The notes beneath the pieces are model-generated. The model was not told the origin of the DNA, did not search any database, and saw nothing but the letters and a program-made list of their open reading frames with translations. A stretch of 64,000 nt of DNA from Paenibacillus montanisoli (GTDB lineage: Bacteria; Bacillota; Bacilli; Paenibacillales; Paenibacillaceae), in assembly GCF_003268025.1 (NCBI RefSeq), contig NZ_QLUW01000002.1:372001-436000 (forward strand), in the 5' to 3' direction. The position numbers and the translations under genes were made by a program. This document shows, piece by piece, positions 25,510 through 34,274 of the stretch. Numbering within the stretch: the stretch's first letter is position 1; the number at the start of each line of letters is the position of its first letter.

Positions 25510-26535
25510 ATTAAAAAACCAACCATACACGATGTCGCTGAAAAAGCGAAAGTGACGCCCTCCACCGTATCGCGGGTTATGAACGGCTCCACCCTTGTCA
25601 AGCCGAAGACCAGGGAACGCGTGCTGGATGCCGTCCAAAGCCTAGGCTACGTTCCAAATAAAACAGCCCGCATGTTCAAATCCGGCAAGAGCGGCATTCT
25701 TGGACTTGTCGTCAGCGCTCAGCATATTAGCGAGCTCATCTATAACGCCGGCTTTCAAGCGCTGTTTAAAGCATTAGCCGAGAAAGCGCACGCCGAGGGT
25801 TACAACATCTTGATCATCACGTCGGCCAATGCCGACTCCGAATCGTTCTTCGATGTCATCAAGAACCAAGCCGCCGACGGTTTTATCATTCTAAGCCCGT
25901 CCGGCAGCGATACGCTGGCCTCGAAGCTCGATGAAGCAGGCATCCCTTACGTGTTCAACATGAGATATTCGAACAATCCCGAGGACATCTATTATGCGTC
26001 CTATGACGATGTCGAGGCTGGATATGTGGCGGCCAAATATTTGCTGGATCTGAATCACACCGACATCCGTTTTATCGTAGGCAGCATCAAGGGCCAGGTC
26101 ATTTCCTTCAACAGTGAAAGAATGAATGGCGTTATGAAAGCGTTCGACGAGTATGGCATCCCGTTTCATGAAGAGCTCATCATCCGGATTCCGGGCCAAA
26201 TGGATGAAAGCTATGCCGGGATCCATCAGCTGCTTCAAACGCAGAAGCCGTCGGCGCTTCTGATTTCCAATGAAATTACGACCGTAGCCGCGCTAAATTA
26301 CTTTTACGATTATGGCTACCGGATACCGCAGGATATTTCGGTGATCGGGTTTGGCCCCGCGGAGTTCTACCGCAAGCTTCGCCCGAACTTGACCAGCGTC
26401 AGCTTCGATATCGCTTGGTCAAGCGGCAAGATCGTCGACATGCTGCTGCAGCGCATCGAGGGCGTGCCGGTGATTCCGGAGCCGCCTAAAAAGCCGGAGC
26501 TAATTATCCGGGAAAGCACGGCCCGGAAAGGATAA
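25510..26535 (+). CDS. LacI-family transcriptional regulator, probable ATT start
   Basis: 341 residues. The LacI helix-turn-helix begins immediately (KKPTIHDVAEKAKVTPSTVSRVMNG), followed by the hinge YVPNKTARMFKSGKSG and a periplasmic-binding-protein-like effector domain ending in VIGFGPAEFYRKLRPNLTSVSFD. The family start would be M-K-K-P; here the codon at that place is ATT (25510-25512), 8 nt behind a perfect AGGAGG (25496-25501). The open frame upstream of this is AT-rich and unlike protein, so ATT is the likely start. Effector probably a sugar linked to the divergent rpiB operon. Confidence 0.9.
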   Translation: MKKPTIHDVAEKAKVTPSTVSRVMNGSTLVKPKTRERVLDAVQSLGYVPNKTARMFKSGKSGILGLVVSAQHISELIYNAGFQALFKALAEKAHAEGYNILIITSANADSESFFDVIKNQAADGFIILSPSGSDTLASKLDEAGIPYVFNMRYSNNPEDIYYASYDDVEAGYVAAKYLLDLNHTDIRFIVGSIKGQVISFNSERMNGVMKAFDEYGIPFHEELIIRIPGQMDESYAGIHQLLQTQKPSALLISNEITTVAALNYFYDYGYRIPQDISVIGFGPAEFYRKLRPNLTSVSFDIAWSSGKIVDMLLQRIEGVPVIPEPPKKPELIIRESTARKG

Positions 26536-26538
26536 ACC

Positions 26539-26578
26539 AAGGGGATGCGGAGCGCTGTAAACGCTCTGCATCCCCTTT
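26539..26578. terminator. Terminator after the LacI gene
   Basis: AAGGGGATGC(G)GAGCG / CGCTC(T)GCATCCCCTT hairpin with TTTTG on the plus strand; it also lies just after the convergent Gfo/Idh gene end. Confidence 0.85.
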
Positions 26579-26584
26579 TGTCAG

Positions 26585-27685
26585 CTATCCCCGAACAGGC
26601 TCTGAATTCTGCCGGTAGATGTGAGGGTTTTGCCGCCTGCATGCTTCGATTACAGCCAGCTGTCTGCGGACTTGCTGCGGTGTAATTTCGAGCGGGTCAC
26701 CGTCTACGATCGTGCGGTGCAGCATAAAATACAGCTGCTCGGCCATATACGGATACTCATCTTTACCGTTTGGCAGTGCAAGCTCCCACTTGTCCGAGTG
26801 CCAGGTGAGCGTTTCGCGGCAATAGGAGGGCAGGCCATTCTTGTCGACCAGCGGCTCTGTAATCAGTTGCTGGGCGGGCGCTTCCTCCGGCTTGAAATAC
26901 CGCCATTCCAGCCGCTCGTTATTGCCCCGCAAGCCCCCATTCGTTCCTTGAATAACGAACATGTCGCCCGGGAATACGCTGCAGGAAGATACCTCAATAT
27001 CAACGGTTGGCCGCCCTTGGCCTTGAAGCAGGATTTTCACATAGTCTTCCGCATCGCCGAACGTATTGGCCCGCTCCATGACGCACGCGATGTCAGGCAT
27101 CGCATCGCTGCCGAAAAGCTGAAGCGCTTGATCGATCACATGCGAGCCCAAATTGAGCAGGCTGCCGCCGTTGTTGCGCTGAAGGGTCTGCCAATCCCAT
27201 CTGCGCGCAAACCGGCTGCTCGTGAAATCCATTTGCACGATGCGGCCTAACACGCCGCTCTCGATCACTTCGCGAATGCGCACATAAGCCGGCAAATAAC
27301 GGGATTGCTGAAACACCGCAAGCAGCTTGCCGTTTCGCTCCGAGGCCTCGATCAGCTGGTCGACTTCCTCAGCTGTCCGGGCCAGCGGTTTTTCGCACAG
27401 CACATTCAAGCCCCTGTTCAGAAGCTCCAGCGAAATCGGAACATGCTGGTGGCTTGGGGAAGCGTTCACGACGAGATCCAGCTCCTCGTTCGCGACCATC
27501 TCCTGCCAAGTCGCATACGCCTTGCAGCCGAACTCCTTCTCCGCAAGCTGCTGCCGCTCCGGGAGCGAATCGGCGATCGCAGCAATTTGATAATGATCCG
27601 GCAATTGGGCAAGCGTCAGCCCGTGGATATCCCTTCCGCTTCGGCCTTGACCGATAATGCCGACCTTTAGAATGGTTTGGCCCAT
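26585..27685 (-). CDS. Gfo/Idh/MocA-family oxidoreductase
   Basis: 366 residues. N-terminal Rossmann domain (GIIGQGRSGRDIHG, residues 9-22), the EKP motif with catalytic-type Lys (VLCEKPLA), and the C-terminal substrate domain with GGSLLNLGSHVIDQ. These NAD(P)-dependent enzymes oxidise or reduce sugars and inositols, often at C3. ATG at 27685. Last gene of the amino-sugar operon, 7 nt after the next Gfo/Idh gene. Confidence 0.9.
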   Translation of the reverse strand: MGQTILKVGIIGQGRSGRDIHGLTLAQLPDHYQIAAIADSLPERQQLAEKEFGCKAYATWQEMVANEELDLVVNASPSHQHVPISLELLNRGLNVLCEKPLARTAEEVDQLIEASERNGKLLAVFQQSRYLPAYVRIREVIESGVLGRIVQMDFTSSRFARRWDWQTLQRNNGGSLLNLGSHVIDQALQLFGSDAMPDIACVMERANTFGDAEDYVKILLQGQGRPTVDIEVSSCSVFPGDMFVIQGTNGGLRGNNERLEWRYFKPEEAPAQQLITEPLVDKNGLPSYCRETLTWHSDKWELALPNGKDEYPYMAEQLYFMLHRTIVDGDPLEITPQQVRRQLAVIEACRRQNPHIYRQNSEPVRG

Positions 27686-27692
27686 ATTCGTA

Positions 27693-28739
27693 TCATTCTC
27701 CTTCGTCTAATAGAATCGAGTGAGATTCAATGCGGATTTCCCTTTCGGCAGCAGAACTCTCATAGACCGCTTCAATGAGCTGGACGGCTCTGAATCCGTC
27801 CTCGCCCGTCACGTTCGGCGGACTTCCGGATTCGATGGCGTGCATCACGTTCTGAAGCTGCAGCTGATGATAGTGATGGCTGATGCTGCGCGGATCCGAT
27901 ACGCCGCCGTAGGCAGGCGATGACCCGAATGAAGGCGGAGCTTCGTAACCGGGAACCGACCAATGGACGATATCCGAGCCCGCGAGCTTAATTGTCCCTC
28001 CCGAACCGTACAAGCGAATGGCGGCCGGAAATCCGGGACTAATGCTGGTGGAAGCCATGATCGTACCAAGGGCCCCGCTCTTGAACTGAACGATCGCCAC
28101 GCCCAAATCCTCCGCTTCCATGCGATGCGTTGCGGTCACCGTTCGTCCGTACACGGAGCTGGCTTCTCCTGCGAACCATAGCAGCAGATCGATCGAATGA
28201 ATGCCTTGATTCATGAGCGCCCCGCCGTCCTCGGCGATCGTCCCTCGCCATGGCGCGCTGTCATAATACCCCTGCGACCTGTAAAATGGCACTTCCACCT
28301 CGGCGAGCAGCAGCTTCCCGAGCCGTCCCTCTGCGATGATGCGCTTCACTTCGAGGTGCAGCGGTTCAAACCTGCGCTGCGATATGACGGACAGCGTGAG
28401 CGCCCGCTCTTCCGCCATCCGGCACAGCTCCGCCGCTTCCGCGGCACGCATCGCGACCGGCTTCTCGATCACGACATGCTTGCCTGCCGCGAGCGCAGCG
28501 CAGCCGATGCGGTAATGGCTGCCGCTCGAGGCGGTGACGCAAACGATATCGACGTCTTCCCTCCGCAGCAGTTCCATATAGTCCCCTGTCCAAGTGCAGC
28601 CTTCCCGCTCCGCGACGGCCTGCGCCTTTGCGGCGGTCCGGCTGGAGACGACCGTCAAGCTAGCGCCGGCCAGCCCGCGGATCGCTTCGATATGAAAATC
28701 CGCGATCGTCCCGCAGCCTATGATCCCGAAACGCCACAA
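27693..28739 (-). CDS. Gfo/Idh/MocA-family oxidoreductase
   Basis: 348 residues. GIIGCGTIADFHIEAI nucleotide loop, VIEKPVAM with the conserved Lys, and GGALMNQGIHSIDLLLWF. TTG start at 28739, with AGGTGA behind it; the preceding epimerase gene stops only a few bases upstream. Adjacent to another Gfo/Idh gene and a TIM-barrel epimerase, a combination known from oxidation-elimination cleavage of glycosides. Confidence 0.9.
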   Translation of the reverse strand: MWRFGIIGCGTIADFHIEAIRGLAGASLTVVSSRTAAKAQAVAEREGCTWTGDYMELLRREDVDIVCVTASSGSHYRIGCAALAAGKHVVIEKPVAMRAAEAAELCRMAEERALTLSVISQRRFEPLHLEVKRIIAEGRLGKLLLAEVEVPFYRSQGYYDSAPWRGTIAEDGGALMNQGIHSIDLLLWFAGEASSVYGRTVTATHRMEAEDLGVAIVQFKSGALGTIMASTSISPGFPAAIRLYGSGGTIKLAGSDIVHWSVPGYEAPPSFGSSPAYGGVSDPRSISHHYHQLQLQNVMHAIESGSPPNVTGEDGFRAVQLIEAVYESSAAEREIRIESHSILLDEGE

Positions 28740-28745
28740 ACGTCA

Positions 28746-29633
28746 TCACCTCGTTTCAGAGTGGAGCTGATCAAGCAGGGCAAACAGCCCATCGAGCGAC
28801 ATCGCTGTCCCTTCCATAGCCGTACCGCCTTTCGGGACAAAATGCGTCTCGACGGTAAATAGACCGGTGTAGCCATCGTCTTGCAAAGCCCTAAACTGCT
28901 TGGCATAAGGCACGCTGCCCGATCCGATCGGGACCGCTCGGGGCTTGCCTTCCGCATCCGGCTGCACATCCTTCAAGTGCACATGGGCGAGCATGCCGCG
29001 AACTGCCGCATAACCGTCCGGGAAGCAAGGCCGGTTGCCGTACTGCTCATTGCCAGGATCCCACAGAACGCGTAGCGCAGGGGAAGCTGCGGCTCGGACT
29101 AAACGGGCGACCTCTTCGGCAAAGCCCCCGTTGCAGGAAGGCTCGTTCTCCAGCAGGAGCAGCATGCCTCTGGCTTCCGCCAGCCGTGCGGCTCGCGTCA
29201 GCTGCCGCACGATCTCGGCTTCGAAGCGTACGATCGGCTCCCCCTCCCGCCAGAACGAGAAGATGCGGATACGGTTCGTCCCAAGCCGTTCCCCGAGCTC
29301 CATAGCGCGTTCCAGCATTGAGAAATGTTCATGGACGGATCGTTCCTCCTGGTTGAACCGGTCGCCCTCGGCGACCTGCCTTGACGCATCGAGCGCGCAC
29401 TTGAAGACCGGAGACGCAATGCAGGAAACATACAGACCGCGCCTCTCTGCTTCCGCGCGAATATGGTCCGCTTCCTCATTGCTTAGCGCGAGCACGTTTC
29501 TGCCGTCTACCGTACGAATTTCGACATGCTTCAGCCCCTTGGCTGCCGCAAAGTCCAGTGCGGCAACGATATCGGATGAAACCTCGTCCGTAATTACGCC
29601 TAATCGATCGTGAATGCTCTCCACTCCATCCAT
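28746..29633 (-). CDS. TIM-barrel sugar phosphate isomerase/epimerase-like protein
   Basis: 295 residues of the xylose-isomerase-like (AP endonuclease 2) barrel: GLKHVEIRTV, ENEPSCNGGFAEE, VLWDPGNEQYG, AHVHLKDVQPDAEG and VETHFVP supply the metal-binding Glu, Asp, His and Glu. Members isomerise sugars or, in recently described systems, cleave 3-keto-glycosides. ATG 29633 is only 3 nt from AGAGGAG; GTG four codons later has better spacing. Confidence 0.88.
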   Translation of the reverse strand: MDGVESIHDRLGVITDEVSSDIVAALDFAAAKGLKHVEIRTVDGRNVLALSNEEADHIRAEAERRGLYVSCIASPVFKCALDASRQVAEGDRFNQEERSVHEHFSMLERAMELGERLGTNRIRIFSFWREGEPIVRFEAEIVRQLTRAARLAEARGMLLLLENEPSCNGGFAEEVARLVRAAASPALRVLWDPGNEQYGNRPCFPDGYAAVRGMLAHVHLKDVQPDAEGKPRAVPIGSGSVPYAKQFRALQDDGYTGLFTVETHFVPKGGTAMEGTAMSLDGLFALLDQLHSETR

Positions 29634-29700
29634 CAGCTCCTCTCATCCTGCTTCCGCGAGCGAGCGAACGAGCGGACCGGCTCGTCTTGGCACACAGATT

Positions 29701-30882
29701 TTACCGCGATGCCAGCTCCTCGCTCCAGACCGTCCGCCCGCCGACGACGGTCTGCCGAACGCGAATCCGGCTGCCCGCCTCCACGCAAAACAGCGTCAAA
29801 TTCGCTCTCGCCCCCGCCCGCAGGCTTCCCAAGCCCGGCCATCCCATCGCTTCCGCCGGGCGCTTCGTGACCGCATCGATGGCATCCTTCAAGGAGATGC
29901 CGCCGAGCTTCATTGCATTCTCGATGCCGCAGACAAGCGGCTGGGCGGAGCCGGCCAATATGCGCGGATCGGCAGCGGTTTGCAGCCTTCCATTGGCAAG
30001 CAGCTCGACCTCATGCCCGATCGCGCTGCGGTAGCGGCCTGGCGGCATGCCGCCGAACATGACGCTGTCGCTCACGAGAATGAAGCGGTTTTGCTTCGCC
30101 CGAAGCATCGATTTAAGCGCGGAAGCGCCCAAATGATGTCCGTCCGCGATAAACATCGCCGTCAAAGCATCCTCCGCCAGCTGCTCCCAAATATAGTTCG
30201 GATGCCGCGGCAGCACCGGATGCGCGCCGTTGCCAAGATGCGTCGACATCGCGGCGCCTGCGGCAACCGCTTGCTGCAGCTGCTCCGGGTTAGCCATCGT
30301 ATGGCCGATGCTGACCTTGACGCCTGTTTCGCAGAGCTCCCGGATGAACGGCGCAGCGCCTTCCTTCTCCGGCGCGACCGTGCACAGCGCGATTCTCCCG
30401 CCCGCCGCCTGCTGCCAATCCGCGAATTCGGCAGGATCGGGATTGCGAATATGCGCCCGATCATGCGCGCCGCGGGGTCCGTCTTCGGCCGACAAATACG
30501 GGCCCTCAAGATGGATGCCGGGGATGACCTCGGCAAGCAGCCCGTTATTCTCGCATGCGGCGTGAATAGCCCGCATCGCCTGACGGATGCGCGCCGCGCT
30601 GCCGGTTATGACGGTCGGACAGAAGGACGTCACGCCATGACTGAACAAGGCGTGCGCCACTTCGGCGATATCATGCTCCGTCGTCACGTCGCCGTTCAGG
30701 TCAAACCCGGCAAAGCCGTTGACCTGCAGGTCGATCCAGCCCGGAGAGATCCAAAGCTCATCTTCTCTCTCAACCGGCTCACTTGCAGGCAAGATAGATT
30801 GAATCACGCCATCCTCCGCTTCAATATGTACCCGCTCGCCCGAATCGCAGCGCCTTCCGGTCCATCGCGTTCGCATACCCAT
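29701..30882 (-). CDS. nagA: N-acetylglucosamine-6-phosphate deacetylase (divergent)
   Basis: 393-residue amidohydrolase. GIHLEGPYLSAEDGPRGAH holds the metal Glu, VSIGHTMANPEQ and THLGNGAHP the metal His, and ILVSDSVMFGG the catalytic Asp. The usual THxFNAM motif is THLGNGAHP, setting it apart from the second NagA in this window (54062-55225). Removes acetate from N-acetylhexosamine-6-phosphate in the cytoplasm. The ATG directly follows the nagB stop codon. Confidence 0.9.
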   Translation of the reverse strand: MGMRTRWTGRRCDSGERVHIEAEDGVIQSILPASEPVEREDELWISPGWIDLQVNGFAGFDLNGDVTTEHDIAEVAHALFSHGVTSFCPTVITGSAARIRQAMRAIHAACENNGLLAEVIPGIHLEGPYLSAEDGPRGAHDRAHIRNPDPAEFADWQQAAGGRIALCTVAPEKEGAAPFIRELCETGVKVSIGHTMANPEQLQQAVAAGAAMSTHLGNGAHPVLPRHPNYIWEQLAEDALTAMFIADGHHLGASALKSMLRAKQNRFILVSDSVMFGGMPPGRYRSAIGHEVELLANGRLQTAADPRILAGSAQPLVCGIENAMKLGGISLKDAIDAVTKRPAEAMGWPGLGSLRAGARANLTLFCVEAGSRIRVRQTVVGGRTVWSEELASR

Positions 30883-31626
30883 CTATTCCTTTACCGCCAA
30901 TTCGGTTTGCGCGGCCGACTCACGATCCAGATAAAGCGTCCAATTCGAGTGCGTACGCAGCATAGTAGATGGCACATTAGGCGTGAGTTCGCTCGCCAGC
31001 GTAAGTCTGACCGCTTTCGCTTTCACCGCATGCGGAACGCAGGAGAGAATGACCTTGCTCTTTAAAATTTGACGGACGCTCATCGTGATCGCATGGGTCG
31101 GTACGTCCTCCAAGCCCGCAAACCAGCCTTCCCCGACCTGCTGGCGCTTGCAAGCCTCATCCAGCTCAACGACAATGTACGGTTCTTCCGTGTCAAAATC
31201 AGCCGGCGGATCATTAAAAGCAATATGAGCGTTCTCCCCGATGCCGATCATGGCCAGATCGATCGGAGCTTCGCGGATCGCCTCGTTCAGGCCCGCGATC
31301 GTCGCGCGGAGATCGCCTGAACCGTCGACAAGATGGTACCCGCCCAAATCGACCTGCCGAATGAACCGTTCCAGCAAATAAGCTTGAAAACTGGCGGGAT
31401 GCGACGCTTCAATACCGGCATATTCATCAAGATGGAACATCTCGACCTTGCTCCAATCGACAGGCTGCATGACGAAAGACTTGAAAAATTCAAACTGCGA
31501 GGAGCCGGTCGACAGCAGCAGCCTCGCTCTCCCTTGGCGGTCGATGGCCCCCTGCAAAATAACCGCCGCATGAGCCGCCGCCTGCTCGCCCAATTGCTGC
31601 GCGTTTTCCAGAACATGTATGTCCAT
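30883..31626 (-). CDS. nagB: Glucosamine-6-phosphate deaminase-like protein
   Basis: 247 residues. LLLSTGSSQFEFF replaces the usual ATGSTP phosphate loop, while MFHLDEYAGI, GIGENAHIAFNDP and the CKRQQVGEGWF segment are as expected for NagB-type isomerase/deaminases. Converts amino-sugar phosphate to ketose phosphate and ammonia. ATG 31626 has GGGGAACGG upstream; ATG 31638 touches AAAGG directly and is less likely. Coupled to the preceding Gfo/Idh gene and followed directly by nagA. Confidence 0.85.
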   Translation of the reverse strand: MDIHVLENAQQLGEQAAAHAAVILQGAIDRQGRARLLLSTGSSQFEFFKSFVMQPVDWSKVEMFHLDEYAGIEASHPASFQAYLLERFIRQVDLGGYHLVDGSGDLRATIAGLNEAIREAPIDLAMIGIGENAHIAFNDPPADFDTEEPYIVVELDEACKRQQVGEGWFAGLEDVPTHAITMSVRQILKSKVILSCVPHAVKAKAVRLTLASELTPNVPSTMLRTHSNWTLYLDRESAAQTELAVKE

Positions 31627-31642
31627 ACCGTTCCCCATCCTT

Positions 31643-32854
31643 TCAAAATGTGTTCAGGTCCGCAATCCGGACCGGTTTGCCTTCCCGAATCGAACGGTTG
31701 GCGGCGAAGCCGACCGCGCAGGACAAAGCGCCGTCAAGGCTCGACGCCTGCCGGTCATCGGCCGCGCCGGTAAGCAGCGCGCGGAGCAGCCGCTCGTCAC
31801 CGCCTCCATGGCCGCCGCCCTCGTCGGTCAACGGAATCTCCGTAACCGCGTTATTCCGTCCCACCACCCGCATGGTCTGTACGGTTTGACCGGCATACGG
31901 GCCTGTCGATCCATTCAAATATTCCGCTTCCAGCCTGCCCTTCGTGCCGGTGAAGACGATCCGAAATCCTTCATACGGGGCGTAAGCCGTTAACGAATAG
32001 CTCATCATCGCACCCCGCGCATACCGTACCGTCAAGCTGACGGTGTCCTCGATATCGATTTCGTCCGCAAAGACGCAGCCGTCCCGGTAATACCGGTCCT
32101 CTTCCTCGCAATCCGCATACAGCTCCTTATAGTTCCCTTCGCGGATATCGAGATGGAACTCGCAGCTCCCGGCATAATCGCACCCGAAGCAGCGCACGCC
32201 TCGTTCCTCTTGCGTCGGACCGTAATATCGGGTCGAACCGAAGGCATGCACCTCTATCGGCTCATCCGCGAGCACCCAATTGACGATATCGAAATGATGG
32301 GTCGACTTGTGGACGAGCAGCCCGCCGGAATTCGCCTTCTTGCGGTGCCACCTTCGGAAATAATCGGCGCCGTGCTTCGTATCCAGAAACCATTCGAAAT
32401 GGACGTGCGTAATCGTGCCGAGCGAACCTTCGCCCGCCATTTCCTTCAATCGGCCCATAAACGGCATATAGCGCAAGTTAAACGTAACCGTCACCCGCTT
32501 GCCGGTTCGCCGCTCGGTTTCCAGAATAAGGCTGCACTTGTCTTCGTCGATCGTAAGCGGCTTCTCCGTGATGACATCGCATCCGGCTATCAGCGCTTGA
32601 ACGATATAAGCGTGATGCGTGCTGTCGATGGAAGTGACGATCACAACGTCGGGCTTTGCCTCGGATAGCATCGCCGTAAAATCTTCATAGACAGGAAAAT
32701 GGCCGCCGGCACGCGATCTCAGCAAAGCCGCGCGCCTGGCGTTCGTGTCATAGACACCGACGATTGTCGCCATTTCCGGATAATCCCGGCTCATCGGAAC
32801 AGCGTACATATACGTTCCCCGATTGCCCGCACCTACGAAAGCATAGCTTCTCAC
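31643..32854 (-). CDS. Gfo/Idh/MocA-family oxidoreductase with a cysteine cluster
   Basis: 403 residues. Rossmann loop FVGAGNRGTYMYA, ITEKPLTIDE with the conserved Lys, and GGLLVHKSTHHFDIVNW. An insertion in the C-terminal half carries RCFGCDYAGSCEFH, a C-x2-C-x5-C pattern that could bind a metal. The protein at 59468-60715 has similar clusters. ATG at 32854. Second gene of the Eis-nagBA operon. Confidence 0.88.
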   Translation of the reverse strand: MRSYAFVGAGNRGTYMYAVPMSRDYPEMATIVGVYDTNARRAALLRSRAGGHFPVYEDFTAMLSEAKPDVVIVTSIDSTHHAYIVQALIAGCDVITEKPLTIDEDKCSLILETERRTGKRVTVTFNLRYMPFMGRLKEMAGEGSLGTITHVHFEWFLDTKHGADYFRRWHRKKANSGGLLVHKSTHHFDIVNWVLADEPIEVHAFGSTRYYGPTQEERGVRCFGCDYAGSCEFHLDIREGNYKELYADCEEEDRYYRDGCVFADEIDIEDTVSLTVRYARGAMMSYSLTAYAPYEGFRIVFTGTKGRLEAEYLNGSTGPYAGQTVQTMRVVGRNNAVTEIPLTDEGGGHGGGDERLLRALLTGAADDRQASSLDGALSCAVGFAANRSIREGKPVRIADLNTF

Positions 32855-32872
32855 CTAAGAACCGGCCTCCTC

Positions 32873-34048
32873 TTAGAAAAAGTCCGTCATAAACGAAATG
32901 CGCCGCGGCAAAGCCAGCTCCCATGCGGCAACGGCTTCCGCCGACCCGTCCAAGCGGCCTTGAAGGGCCAATTGCGCCGGGCGCTGGCAGCCTATCATCA
33001 TGGTTGAGAACGTTTGGATCGTGCATCGGATTGCCTCCCGGCTCTTCACTTCGTCGTCTACTCGTGAAGCAGCTGCGGTTCCATCCGCATTCACGGAAAT
33101 TTCCCAGAGGCCGCTGTTCCAAGCGGCATGCTCGTCATCGAGCATGATGTGCAGGCGGCTCGCCGGCGAACCGTCGAACCGGTACCGCTTCACGAAAGCC
33201 GCGGCATCGACGACGCGTACCATGAAATTCGCGTGCACTTCATGCTGGAGGTTAGGTTCGGACAACGCGAACAGAAACGGATCATCGCATGGCGCGGTGA
33301 ATTTCAGCCTCGACACGACCGAATCATGATTGCCGATGAATTGCCATAAGCCGTTTCGGCTATCATTGTCCAGATAGACAAGCTCGTGGATCGTCATGAA
33401 CCGGTCTTTCATGTCATAGAGCATATAACCGCTCGGTTCCCCGCCGCCATGCGGATAATAGACGGCCAAGCTGCCAAGCTTCCGCTTGAAGACATGGCGC
33501 AGCCACCAGTTCTCCTCCCGCTGCAGCATGCCATTATACCGCTTTGCATACGAGTCATAGACGATATCGGCTTGCGCCCAATCCGACGCATGAAGCCTTT
33601 TCACCGTGCCTAAAGGCGCTTGGCACTTCGGCACGGCGCTCATCTCAAGCGTATACGCGCTCTGCGTCGAGAAGTACTCCCAACCGTATTTCCGGTAGAA
33701 TCCGTATAAGAATGGATTCAGCATCGAAACGGATTGTCCTGCTGCGCGCATCGAATTCAAGCTTCGGACGAGCAGCTTGCCGACCATCCCCTGCCTGCGC
33801 ATTTCCGGATAGGAAGCCACATGGGCAATGCCGCCCATCTCCATGACTTCTCCCTGCACATAGATCCGAAGCGGCAATACAGCCAGCTGCGCTGCCAGCT
33901 GCTCCTCAACATAGAATCCCAGATAGTGCTCCATGTTCATTTTCGAAAGGCGGTCCTGAATGTCGCTCTCCGTGAATCGGACGGCAAAAGCGGCCTGCGT
34001 CAAATCGAGCGATTGCCGGGCTTCCTCCTGCTTTATCGTTCTAATCAT
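32873..34048 (-). CDS. Eis-like GNAT acetyltransferase
   Basis: 391 residues in the layout of Eis-type enzymes: an N-terminal GNAT domain (VASYPEMRRQGMVGKLLV for acetyl-CoA, about residues 75-92; FYRKYGWEY), a second GNAT-like domain, and a C-terminal SCP2-like domain ending in FMTDFF, so the C-terminal carboxylate may be catalytic as in Eis. Acetylates amines; in this sugar operon an amino sugar is a possible substrate (inference). ATG 34048 has AGGGGGAG 5-6 nt upstream. First gene of the operon, behind the shared regulatory element. Confidence 0.85.
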   Translation of the reverse strand: MIRTIKQEEARQSLDLTQAAFAVRFTESDIQDRLSKMNMEHYLGFYVEEQLAAQLAVLPLRIYVQGEVMEMGGIAHVASYPEMRRQGMVGKLLVRSLNSMRAAGQSVSMLNPFLYGFYRKYGWEYFSTQSAYTLEMSAVPKCQAPLGTVKRLHASDWAQADIVYDSYAKRYNGMLQREENWWLRHVFKRKLGSLAVYYPHGGGEPSGYMLYDMKDRFMTIHELVYLDNDSRNGLWQFIGNHDSVVSRLKFTAPCDDPFLFALSEPNLQHEVHANFMVRVVDAAAFVKRYRFDGSPASRLHIMLDDEHAAWNSGLWEISVNADGTAAASRVDDEVKSREAIRCTIQTFSTMMIGCQRPAQLALQGRLDGSAEAVAAWELALPRRISFMTDFF

Positions 34049-34119
34049 GCTACTCCCCCTCTTGCTTCCTTTGCCGTTCACGTCTCCATGCCCTCACTAT
34101 AACGAATCGCCGCACCGCC

Positions 34120-34188
34120 TGAAACGGGCAGTATTTGTTATCGTTCATTTAATTTGCAATACCCAAAAAAACTGTGAAGTTATGAAAA
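34120..34188. promoter_or_regulatory. Shared three-block regulatory element, copy 1
   Basis: Blocks TGAAAC (34120-34125), TCGTTCATTTAATTTGC (34141-34157) and GTGAAG-N3-TGAAAA (34174-34188) recur with identical spacing at 44056-44124. On the minus strand the first block gives a -35-like TTTCAG, followed after 17 nt by TATAGT (34100-34095), a likely promoter of the Eis-nagBA operon. Candidate site of the membrane AraC regulator encoded next to it. Confidence 0.65.
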
Positions 34189-34274
34189 TAAGACCATTGT
34201 TCAAACACCGTCTATTAATTAATATAGATGTAAATAGGCTTGAAAACAGACCACGACGAGAAAGGGTTGTTTTC

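Noticed and set aside
29614..31065. Long plus-strand frame of 483 codons
   Set aside because: Antisense to nagA and nagB, which have clear motifs; composition typical of a GC-driven shadow frame.
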